From the NCBI GenBank assembly GCA_045627525.1, contig JAZQNW010000013.1, forward strand, positions 86,113-150,112: a DNA stretch of 64,000 nt, read 5' to 3'. The notes under the pieces were generated by a model. It ran no database searches, was not told where the DNA came from, and saw only the letters and a program-made list of their open reading frames with translations. This DNA is from CAG-877 sp045627525. Its GTDB lineage: Bacteria; Bacillota_I; Bacilli_A; RF39; UBA660. The translations under genes were made by a program, and so were the position numbers. Positions 25,441-34,500 of the stretch are shown here, piece after piece; position 1 is the first letter of the stretch, and each line of letters opens with the position of its first letter.

Positions 25441-25469
25441 AGTATAACAAATTTTTATTTATAAGACAA
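25441..25469 (-). promoter_or_regulatory. Promoter of the pyruvyltransferase-FrhB/GT operon
   Basis: Minus strand TTGTCT (25464-25469), 17-bp spacer, TATACT (25441-25446). Confidence 0.65.
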
Positions 25470-25479
25470 TTTAATGGTA

Positions 25480-25504
25480 AAAAAAAGAGTAATTTCTTAC
25501 TCTA
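25480..25504 (-). terminator. Intrinsic terminator of the TagGH-like operon
   Basis: 7-bp stem AGAGTAA/TTACTCT with TTTC loop and a minus-strand U-run, overlapping the permease stop codon. Confidence 0.7.
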
Positions 25505-26275
25505 AAATTCTTCTACAAAGCTCTTTTCTAATTTTTTGAATATCAAATATCCTATTATTAATATAGCTACACTTAATGTACCCCATATTGCTATCATTTT
25601 AAAGTCTGGCATTTCGTGGTAATAAAGTATAGATCGATATCCTTCAACTAATTGTGCCATTGGATTTAATTTTAAAATCCATTGAAATTTATCAGGTAGC
25701 ATATCAGCTTTATAAATTATTGGTGTTCCATAAAATGCTAACATCATGAAAACGCTTACAAAATGATCTACGTCTCTTACAAAGACTGTTATTGCTGATA
25801 AAATAAAGTTAAAACCTAATGTAATAATATATTGTATTAATACTAATAATGGAAATAATAATATATGAATAGAAAATCCTACACCACTAAATAATATAAA
25901 TATAAAAACAATTATTGTTGTTATTAAGAAGTTAATTAATTGGCTGGTTGTAATAGAAATTGGAATTATTTCACGTGGAAAATATACTTTTTTTAATATG
26001 TTTCCATTAGCAACTACACAGCCTGTTCCTGTTTGGATTGCTGTAGTAAAGAAATTCCATGGTATTAAGGCTACAATCATAAAAATTGTGTAATTATCTA
26101 CATCAACTCTTAATATATATGGAAAAACAAAAGAATATACGGCAAGCATTAATAATGGGTTTAAAAATGTCCAAATAACACCTAGCCATGATCCTTTATA
26201 CTTTCCTCTAATTTCTTTTTTTATGTTTGTTTTTAATAACTCACGATAGTTATATAATTCTTTAAATATTGTCAC
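25502..26275 (-). CDS. ABC-2 permease for polysaccharide/teichoic acid export (TagG/Wzm-like)
   Basis: 257 aa with six membrane helices. The N-terminal amphipathic stretch LLKTNIKKEIRGKYKGSWLG followed by WTFLNPLLML is the hallmark of TagG/Wzm-type permeases. The start is a GTG at 26275, preceded by GTGGGTGATG. The ATPase gene lies 5 bp upstream. The pair should flip an undecaprenyl-linked glycan to the outer face, and the neighbours (glycosyltransferases, ligase-like protein, LCP) give it plausible cargo. Whether the cargo is a wall teichoic acid or another polymer cannot be told. Confidence 0.9.
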   Translation of the reverse strand: MTIFKELYNYRELLKTNIKKEIRGKYKGSWLGVIWTFLNPLLMLAVYSFVFPYILRVDVDNYTIFMIVALIPWNFFTTAIQTGTGCVVANGNILKKVYFPREIIPISITTSQLINFLITTIIVFIFILFSGVGFSIHILLFPLLVLIQYIITLGFNFILSAITVFVRDVDHFVSVFMMLAFYGTPIIYKADMLPDKFQWILKLNPMAQLVEGYRSILYYHEMPDFKMIAIWGTLSVAILIIGYLIFKKLEKSFVEEF

Positions 26276-26280
26276 TTACA

Positions 26281-27024
26281 TCACCCACAAATTTCTAAAT
26301 ATTCTTTTAAAACTTCATCAGTTTTTCCATCTTTTCTAATTTCACCTTTATATAACCATACTGCTCTATCACAAAAATCTTTTACCTGATTCATACTATG
26401 TGTAACTATAACTATTGTTTTACCAGCAGCTTTTAATTCTCTTAATTTGTTAAAACATTTATCTTGAAAGTGTTGATCACCTACTGCTAATATTTCATCA
26501 ATTAGTAAAATATCAGCTTCTACGTTTATGGCAACTGAAAATGCTAATCGCATATACATTCCTGATGAATATGTTCTTACAGGATTATCGATAAATTCTT
26601 GTAATTCTGAGAATTCAATTATTTCTTCTAGTTTGGCATCTATTTCTTTTCTAGTTAATCCAAATATTGAAGCATTAAAATATATATTTTCTCTTCCTGT
26701 AAAATCATCGTGGAATCCTGCCCCAAGCTCAAGTAAAGATGTTAATTTACCATCTTTTGTTATCTTACCTTTTGTTGGATAGATAATTCTATTCATTAAT
26801 TTTAGTAACGTTGATTTACCACTACCATTTGTACCAATTAAAGCTACACTTTCACCTTTTTTTATTTCTAGATTTATATCTTTTAAAACATGTAATACAT
26901 GGTCTTTACTTTTATTTTTTTTGGAGAAAAACAAAATTTTTTCTTTTAGCGTATTAGCTTTATCATAGTATAATTTAAAGTCTTTTGATACATGTTTTAC
27001 TTTTATCGCTATGTCTTTTTCCAC
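26281..27024 (-). CDS. ABC transporter ATPase for polysaccharide/teichoic acid export (TagH/Wzt-like)
   Basis: 247 aa. Walker A GTNGSGKST, signature YSSGMYMRLAF and Walker B DILLIDEILAVGD are the TagH/Wzt forms; the segment LTSLLELGAGFHDDFTGREN is also diagnostic. There is no C-terminal carbohydrate-binding or SH3-like extension, so it is a minimal Wzt. The frame reaches an ATG at 27069, but that ATG is ~18 nt from the -10 box and has no Shine-Dalgarno, while AGAGGT lies 7 nt before a GTG at 27024; the GTG is preferred. Operon with the permease downstream. Confidence 0.9.
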   Translation of the reverse strand: MEKDIAIKVKHVSKDFKLYYDKANTLKEKILFFSKKNKSKDHVLHVLKDINLEIKKGESVALIGTNGSGKSTLLKLMNRIIYPTKGKITKDGKLTSLLELGAGFHDDFTGRENIYFNASIFGLTRKEIDAKLEEIIEFSELQEFIDNPVRTYSSGMYMRLAFSVAINVEADILLIDEILAVGDQHFQDKCFNKLRELKAAGKTIVIVTHSMNQVKDFCDRAVWLYKGEIRKDGKTDEVLKEYLEICG

Positions 27025-27086
27025 TTTTATACCTCTTTTCTGCTTTCTTTTAAAATTTATATTTTTCATAATTATTTACTATAAGT

Positions 27087-27114
27087 ATTATAGCACATAT
27101 ATAAAATATTTCAA
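27087..27114 (-). promoter_or_regulatory. Promoter of the TagHG-like operon
   Basis: Minus strand TTGAAA (27109-27114), 16-bp spacer, TATAAT (27087-27092). Confidence 0.7.
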
Positions 27115-27124
27115 AAAATGTTTA

Positions 27125-27150
27125 AAAAATGACTAATGTTAGTCATTTTT
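27125..27150 (-). terminator. Intrinsic terminator of the ligase-GT4 gene
   Basis: 11-bp perfect stem AAAAATGACTA/TAGTCATTTTT with ATGT loop, U-run on the minus strand. Confidence 0.7.
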
Positions 27151-29451
27151 ATTATTAAATATTTTTTCTAACTTTTTCATTCTATCATTTTGGATTTTTT
27201 CTAAATCTATCTCTTTTAGTTTTTTATCTTTTTCAATTATTTTTCTTACTTCTTTTACCATTTCTTTTTCGTCCTTAGAAATTATATATGCATAATCTTT
27301 TATATTAATAGATTCATCACTTGTATTGATAGTTGTTATTATCTTTTTATTTAAAACTATTGATTCTAAATAAGTAACCGGGAATCCTTCATAGTCAGAT
27401 GTTAAGATTATGTAATCTGCTTTTTTCATATATGGATAAGGATTTTGTTTTTTCCCAAAGAATTTTACACGTGTTTTTAATTTACTACTAGATACTAATT
27501 CTTCATATTTATTTCTATCTGGCCCATCACCAATAATCCATAATTCAATATTTTTAATTTCTTTTATTAAATTTATGGCACGTGATAGTTTTTTAGAGCT
27601 ATCATCTAGTCTACCTACAAAGACTAGTAATTTTTCTTCTTTTTTCTTTTCTGAAATTTCTTCCTTACTTAATTCTATAATTCTTTTTATATCAACAAAG
27701 TTATTAAATACTAATAATTTATTACTTAATTTCGGATATAATTCTTTAAAGCTATTCTTTGATTCATTTGATACAAATATTATATTTTTAAAATCATTTA
27801 CTTTTCTATTATCAAAAAAACTTTTTATTTCTTCGTTTGTTTTATATACATATTTATAATCACTATGAACGTATAAAGCATTATTATTTGATGATATAAT
27901 TGCTAACTTATTACTACTTAAACTATATGTTGCATAGCAACAACTAAAATCGTAGTTATGATAGTTAAGAATTTTGTATAATAATTTTCTTATGTAATTA
28001 GTTGTTTTCCTAATAAGAATATTTTTATTATTTGATACAGCAATTTCCTTTAAATAAACATTTTTATTAACTTGTTTTAGTAATGTTCCTCTTTTTTTCT
28101 CCACTATTAAAGTTACATTGTATTTATTATAATTTATTTTATTTAGTAAATTAATCATTGCTGTTTCTATTCCACCTATTTCTAAATCATATATAGAAAA
28201 CATCAAATCTTTTTTTGAGTTTTCCTTTAATGAAAGTATTATGATTATACAAATAATACTTACTGAAGGTGCTGTAACAATATGTCCTGTTAGTAATGTT
28301 AGAAAGATAATCAATAATATACTAGTTGTTAACATGTAATCATCAAATGTTTTTTCTTTTTTATTCTTTGCTATTTCATATAGTATGTAAATATATATGC
28401 TAAAGAATATTATGAAACCTATTATTCCATGACTAAAATAGATATCAAAATAGTCCATCTCTACTAGTTTAGTAGATTTTCCTTTATTCTTATAACCTAT
28501 TCCTATTAATTTTTGATATATGTTTGAATTATCATAAATATTAAACTGATCTTGATAAAATGTTATTCTTTGACTGAATATAAAATGATCTATTAATTCC
28601 TCATCTTCTACAACATCTACTATATTATCAATTTTTAAATAGTTCATATGAGTTTTTATATTTTTATAAAAATTGGTTTTTGGTAATGTTATCATCAAAG
28701 ATAATATTCCTATAATAATTATTATAAAATCTATAAATATTCTCTTATATTTTTTTGACTTTAAGCTTTTAATAATTAACCATATAGTAGTCATTATTGC
28801 TGTAATAAAGAATGCCAATAATGGTGTTTTTGTTCCAACTGTTAAAATTACAATTAAATATAATAATAGATATAGTAATTTTTTTATAATACTTTTATCT
28901 TCTTTAAATATAATAAACATTATTGGGGTTAGTATAGCAATAATACCACTTATTTCATTTGCTGAATTATAAAATCCTAAAGTACCAGATTTAGTTATTT
29001 CATAAGAGTTATATCCAATATTAAAAATAATTGGTACAAATATAAATATTAAATACATAATTAATGTCGCAAATAATGTCATTTTGCTAATCTTAATATT
29101 TTCTTTTAATTCATATAATGAAATTAATAGTAATGGGAAATAAAATACTCTTAATAATCCCTGAAGTTCACTAAATATGCCAATTCCATTTTTGTATAAA
29201 ATAATTCCTAATAAGTATAAGATAGAATATATTATAAATATTAAGTAATATATAATAGAGGCTTTCTTTTTATATATAAATGTTGTTATGAACATAATAA
29301 AAAGTAAAAATATTATTCTAATTATAATGCCAAATGTTAGATTTAAATTAAATGCATGTATTGATATACCTGTTATTAAATCTAATATAGGTTGAATTAA
29401 GATGAAAACACTTAATATTTTACTAAGATTTTTATCCAAGTATTTTTTCAA
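27139..29451 (-). CDS. O-antigen ligase/polymerase-like membrane protein fused to a GT4 glycosyltransferase
   Basis: 770 aa. The first ~415 residues carry 10-12 hydrophobic helices with one larger outside loop (near FSQRITFYQDQFNIYDNS), the Wzy/WaaL plan; the KTPLLAFFITA helix is typical. From about residue 420 it becomes a GT-B family 4 enzyme: MFSIYDLEIGGIETAMINLL, VGRLDDSSKKLSRAI, GDGPDRNKYEEL and DYEGFPVTYLES. One chain could thus glycosylate inside and polymerise or ligate outside. The frame starts at a GTG inside the Shine-Dalgarno; AGAGGTG is 5 nt from a TTG at 29451, which I take as the start. Single gene with its own terminator. Confidence 0.82.
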   Translation of the reverse strand: MKKYLDKNLSKILSVFILIQPILDLITGISIHAFNLNLTFGIIIRIIFLLFIMFITTFIYKKKASIIYYLIFIIYSILYLLGIILYKNGIGIFSELQGLLRVFYFPLLLISLYELKENIKISKMTLFATLIMYLIFIFVPIIFNIGYNSYEITKSGTLGFYNSANEISGIIAILTPIMFIIFKEDKSIIKKLLYLLLYLIVILTVGTKTPLLAFFITAIMTTIWLIIKSLKSKKYKRIFIDFIIIIIGILSLMITLPKTNFYKNIKTHMNYLKIDNIVDVVEDEELIDHFIFSQRITFYQDQFNIYDNSNIYQKLIGIGYKNKGKSTKLVEMDYFDIYFSHGIIGFIIFFSIYIYILYEIAKNKKEKTFDDYMLTTSILLIIFLTLLTGHIVTAPSVSIICIIIILSLKENSKKDLMFSIYDLEIGGIETAMINLLNKINYNKYNVTLIVEKKRGTLLKQVNKNVYLKEIAVSNNKNILIRKTTNYIRKLLYKILNYHNYDFSCCYATYSLSSNKLAIISSNNNALYVHSDYKYVYKTNEEIKSFFDNRKVNDFKNIIFVSNESKNSFKELYPKLSNKLLVFNNFVDIKRIIELSKEEISEKKKEEKLLVFVGRLDDSSKKLSRAINLIKEIKNIELWIIGDGPDRNKYEELVSSSKLKTRVKFFGKKQNPYPYMKKADYIILTSDYEGFPVTYLESIVLNKKIITTINTSDESINIKDYAYIISKDEKEMVKEVRKIIEKDKKLKEIDLEKIQNDRMKKLEKIFNNKND

Positions 29452-29606
29452 ACATATCACCTCTTTTTTATTATAGCATAATTTTTATTTTTACTTTATT
29501 ACTTATTATATTTAGACATTCTTTTACATTTCATTTACGGCTTGTTATTTATCTTTTAACATAATTATTATATAATTATATTATTATAGATAATTGAGGT
29601 GGTATC

Positions 29607-31448
29607 ATGGCTAGTACTAAGAATAAAAATGATGTTCAAAGAAATAATATTGAAAAATCAAAAGTTAATAAGAAAAATCCTTTAATTAATTTATTAGTAG
29701 TTTTAACAATAATTGGTTCTTTAGGTTATTTAGGAACTAAATTAATTAATTTTACTTCTTTAAATGAAGTTGTTGGATGTTTATTATTATTTATATTTAC
29801 AGTATTTTTTGCTTTTTCTAGTTTAACAAATTTAAGTAAAAAGAAAGGTAATAATATTATTGCCCTATCTATACTATTTATTTATCAAGTAATTGGTATT
29901 CTAAATAATTTTTCAATTATTCCTTGGCCTAGTGTTAAGGTAATGGATAATTTTATTAATAAGAATATGACTGATGTTGTTGATTGGGCTAGTAGTAACG
30001 ATATTACATTAGAACAAGATTATGAATATAGTGATTTGGTAGATGAATATTGTATAATTAGTCAAAGCGTTCTTCCTGGAACTAAATTAAAAAATATCGA
30101 TAAATTAGTCGTTGCTATTAGTGAAGGACCTAATCCATATAAAGAGATTGTTATACCTAATATGGTTGGATGGGATTGTGAAAGAGTTTTAGAATTTATA
30201 AAAAAGAATCATTTAACTAATGTTAATGTAAATTTTGTTCAGTCTGATAAAAAAAGTGATACTGTTATAGAACAAAATAAAAGTGGTAATTTAAAAAGAA
30301 ATGAAGAACTAGTATTAACATTTTCTTTTGGTGAAGAACGTGAATATAAAACTGTTAAATTAGATGATTTAACTAATAAAACTAAATTTGAAGCTGAATT
30401 TTATTTAAAAAGTCGTGGTATTAAATATGAGATAAAGTATGACTTTTCTGATAAGATAAAACGTGGAAAAGTAATGGCCCAAAGTATTAAAGCTGGTAAA
30501 ACTATTGATATAGATAGTGATGATGAAAAAACTTTATTCATAACAATTAGTAAAGGACCTAAAATTGTAATTCCTGATTTAACTAAAATGAGTGTTTCTG
30601 AAATTACTGAATGGGTAGTCAAAAATAAATTGAGATTAGAATTTAAAGATAAATATGATGAATCAATAAAAGAAAATAATGTGATTTCATCTAGTTTAAA
30701 AAAAGGTGACGTTGCAGAAGAAGGAGAAACTATTACTATTACCCTATCTAAAGGTGCTTTAAAAATGAAAGATTTTGAAAGCTTTTCTCAATTTAGAGAA
30801 TGGGCAGATAATTATGGAATTCTATATGAAGAGCAACATGAATTTAGTAGTAATGTTAAAGCTGGAGAAGTAATCAGTTATTCTTATAAAAAAGGACAAG
30901 CAATAAAAAATAATGATTCTATCATTGTAAAAATATCCGATGGTGAAAAATTATCTGTACCTAATGTTGTAGGATTAACTAAAAATGATGCTCTTTCTAA
31001 GCTACGTGATGCTGGTTTAAATGCTAACTTTGTTTATAAATATAGTGATAATGTTGCGAGTGGAAAAGCAATTTCTCAATCAATTAGTTCCGGTTCTAGT
31101 GTTTCTGAAGGAACAACAGTTACAGTTACTTTAAGTAATGGACCTGCTCCAAAAAATAATAATACATCTAGTGGTGGTAATTCAAATTCTAGTTCAAATA
31201 CTAATTCTAATCCTACCCCTACTTGTGATACTTCTAAGGGTGCTTACTTCTTTGCTGTTGCTGGTAATAATGGTAGTCAAACATACAGTGCCATGAAAGC
31301 TCAAAATCCTGGATTTACAATAAAGGCTAATTATGTTGATCACTGTACTAATGGTGCTTCTACTAGTGGTATGGTTTGTGGTATGAATATTTCAGATGGA
31401 AGTTGGGTTACTTACTGTAAAACAATTACAGTTACTATAGTAAAATAA
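29607..31448 (+). CDS. Kinase-free PASTA-repeat membrane protein
   Basis: 613 aa. Three N-terminal helices (about 26-48, 53-73, 83-103) are followed by six PASTA-type repeats (~65 aa each, residues ~105-525; for example VPNVVGLTKNDALSKL in the last), a Ser/Asn/Gly linker, and a ~75-residue C-terminal module with four Cys that itself looks PASTA-like. PASTA domains bind muropeptides or beta-lactams. No Ser/Thr kinase or transpeptidase domain is present, unlike PrkC/StkP or PBP2x. The repeat region should be extracellular. GAGGTGG precedes the ATG. Divergent from the ligase-GT4 gene, with an intrinsic terminator after it. A wall-sensing or scaffolding role is inferred. Confidence 0.8.
   Translation: MASTKNKNDVQRNNIEKSKVNKKNPLINLLVVLTIIGSLGYLGTKLINFTSLNEVVGCLLLFIFTVFFAFSSLTNLSKKKGNNIIALSILFIYQVIGILNNFSIIPWPSVKVMDNFINKNMTDVVDWASSNDITLEQDYEYSDLVDEYCIISQSVLPGTKLKNIDKLVVAISEGPNPYKEIVIPNMVGWDCERVLEFIKKNHLTNVNVNFVQSDKKSDTVIEQNKSGNLKRNEELVLTFSFGEEREYKTVKLDDLTNKTKFEAEFYLKSRGIKYEIKYDFSDKIKRGKVMAQSIKAGKTIDIDSDDEKTLFITISKGPKIVIPDLTKMSVSEITEWVVKNKLRLEFKDKYDESIKENNVISSSLKKGDVAEEGETITITLSKGALKMKDFESFSQFREWADNYGILYEEQHEFSSNVKAGEVISYSYKKGQAIKNNDSIIVKISDGEKLSVPNVVGLTKNDALSKLRDAGLNANFVYKYSDNVASGKAISQSISSGSSVSEGTTVTVTLSNGPAPKNNNTSSGGNSNSSSNTNSNPTPTCDTSKGAYFFAVAGNNGSQTYSAMKAQNPGFTIKANYVDHCTNGASTSGMVCGMNISDGSWVTYCKTITVTIVK
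29910..31143 (+). repeat. Six tandem PASTA-type coding repeats
   Basis: Six diverged ~65-codon units, each ending in a GP/GE-type turn after an alternating ITITLSKG-like strand. The first is the most diverged, the sixth the most canonical. Confidence 0.7.
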
Positions 31449-31471
31449 AAAAGACTTAGGTCTTTTTTTTT
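31447..31471 (+). terminator. Intrinsic terminator of the PASTA gene
   Basis: AAAAAGAC/GTCTTTTT stem with a TTAG loop, T-run of 8. Confidence 0.8.
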
Positions 31472-31478
31472 GCATAAT

Positions 31479-31506
31479 AAAAAAGTACTAATTTAGTACT
31501 TTTTTA
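31479..31506 (-). terminator. Intrinsic terminator of the glucosaminidase gene
   Basis: 12-bp perfect stem AAAAAAGTACTA/TAGTACTTTTTT, minus-strand U-run. Confidence 0.8.
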
Positions 31507-34500
31507 TTTTACTTCTAATTTAATGCAGTTTCCATCATTTAAATCTAATTTAAATTGATATTTTTTGTTATCTATAGTTATCTTTTTACTGCTTAAATCT
31601 CTACCCAACTGATCAGTAAATTCAGATAAGTCAGTTACATTTGAAGTTGTTGAAATATAAATTTTGTAATTACCTACTGGTATTTTACTAATGTCAATAT
31701 TAGCATCATACCAAGCTCTTGTTTTATCATAATTATCATTTTCCGGTAAAGCAACTTTATATAATCCATTTGTAATGCTTCCTAATGAATATTTGTATGT
31801 TTTGTAATTTTCTGTATTTTCAAAAATTATTGTTCTTTTTACTGTTGCATTTTTTGATAAATCCATACCATATGAATAAGATACACCTTTTAAATGAAGT
31901 TTATTATCTTTAAATTCAAAGGTTCTCCAGATATCATATTGGTTATAATAACTTCCTACTGTTTTTAATGGTTGATTTTTATCTCTGATATATAGTGTTA
32001 CTGAGCTAGTTCCATCACCATAGTTATTTTTAATATTTGATGTTTTTGTTTCTGTTGAGTAGCTAGTTATTTCTGTTTTATATAATTTGTTATTTACTAG
32101 AGCTTTAGAATAAGTTGTATCACCATCAGCTTGAACTTCCATAGTATAGTTTCCTAATGGTAAGCTATCTATGTCTATATTGATTTTAAACCAAGCGTGT
32201 GTATACGTTTTACCATCAACAGAATATATAGGTCTATTAATTCCACTTATATCTGTAATTCTAGTTGCTTGTTGTTCATATACTTTTGTATTATCTTCAG
32301 TATTTGTAAATATTACTTTATATGTAATATTTTCTTTTAGAGTATTATTCATACCATTAATTGTTAGGTAACCTCTTAATTGTAATTTATTGCTTACAAT
32401 TTTTAAATAATCAAAGTAGAATGAACCACTAGTCTGTTTTTTATTTCCGACAGTTACTTTTATTGTTTTTGTTACAACATTATCAGTATTATCTTTTACT
32501 TGATATACTACTTCATATGTACCTAATTTTGTGGAATCAACAGTATTTTTAGTTACTGTTATTTTTGATGTTAAGTCTCCCTCTTCTGGATCTGTTGCAC
32601 TAACTCCAGTTAGTGGATTATATTTTGTATTTATTACTATAGTTTTATTATTAGCGTTTATAACTGGTGGTTTACTTTTTACAACTGTAACTACTATCTT
32701 TTTAGTTACTTTTTGATTAAAACTATCTGTTACTTCATATGTTACTTCATATGTTCCTAAAGTATTAATATCTACATTATTTGAAATAACCTTAATTTTT
32801 GATGTTAAGTTACCATCTTCTGTATCTTTAGCAGTAACTCCTTCTAATGGATTAAATGTTGTCTTTTGTGTTACTGTTTTATCTGTTGCGGTTATTGTTG
32901 GTTTTTTATTTGCTGTTACCGTTACTGTTATTGTCTTTGTTGTCGATGTATTATTTGAATCTGTTACTTTATATGTTACATTGTAAGTTCCAACTTTATT
33001 TAAGTCCACATTTGATGTTGATACAGTTACTTTAGATGTTAAATTTCCATCTTCCTTATCTGTTGCAGTAACTCCAGTTAATGGATTAAATGTTGTTCCC
33101 TGTACTACAGTTTTATCTGTTGCAGTTATTGTTGGTGCTGCATTCTGAACTGTAACGCTAGTTACTTTAATTGAAACTCCGTCAGCTGCTGCTAATGTCC
33201 AACCATACTGATTTGTAGTAGTCGTTAAACTTACTGGAACCTTATACCATAATTGTCCAGACACTGTCTTTTGAGACAAGATTGGAACATACGAATTAGT
33301 ATATTGACCACCTATTAAAGTTTCTTTTGTATCTTGAGTTGTAGAGTTTACCCATGTATATTGATTACCTGATACACTTACATTAACATTTCCATATTTT
33401 CCTGATACTAATTCAATAGAACTAGCACTAACCCAATGCTTTTGATCATTTTTATAATCTGATGTAACTAGGTAAGACCTAATTTTTTTACTTTTTGTAT
33501 ATGCTGCTGCATATACCATTACATATCTTCCTTTTAATAATTTCTGACCTTGCTTTGATAGTAATGCAGAATCATAATAATAATTAGCATCTACTGTACT
33601 TAGACCTATTTTTGGAGATAATGTATTATTATCATCGTATAAGTCATATGTATAATATTTATCTGTATATTCTGTTACATCATTAGGAGACTTATAGCCA
33701 TCCTTTGATGTATTTATTTTCTTAACATATGCAGCTGGAACATATGCATAACTATTCCAATTATAATTACCTGATGTTATTTCAGAAAAATTAGAATTTA
33801 CATTTAAATCGCTTACAATTTTATACCATTTTGTATTTCCATTTATACTTTCACCTGTTGTTTCACCGACTATAACTAGTGCATCTTCTGCTTCTGGATA
33901 ATTGTAAATGAATGTTGATGAATTATTAGCACTACTCATGGCATTTATTGATTTGGTTACTACACCTAATTGATAGTAATTATAATCTTGAAGTCCTTTT
34001 GCTTTATCAAATGCATAATAATTCGCGGCCATTTTTTCGCTCCAATATGTATCTGATGCATATTTTACATTCATACCTATAAATTTATCACCAAATTGTG
34101 GTCCAAAATAACGCCAATCTTTAGGATGAGCATATCCATATGTTATCCATTTTGATGCATATCCTAAAATACTACTTGCAAACGTTGCATACCAATTTGC
34201 TGCTTGACTTGGATTTGAATCAACAGCATTTAGTCCAAAGCCATTATTTTTGTTAATTGCTAGGCTACTTCTGCCATTTGCTGTTTCATTACGACTCAAA
34301 CTTAGAGAAAGAATTGCATTTACACCATATTTTTCTTGTGCATAGTAGAAGAACATTCCTTTTCCATATAATCTAGAATTAGTTCCATTACTGGCATTTC
34401 CATAGGCATCCATTGTAATTCCCATATTATTTCTAATATATTCATCAATATTAGCACTGGAATATGTTGTTCGTGTATGATTTGATAAATACATATAATA

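Noticed and set aside
32449..33126. Non-coding tandem repeat
   Set aside because: The DNA repeat is fully explained by the three DUF5011-type protein repeats in the glucosaminidase.
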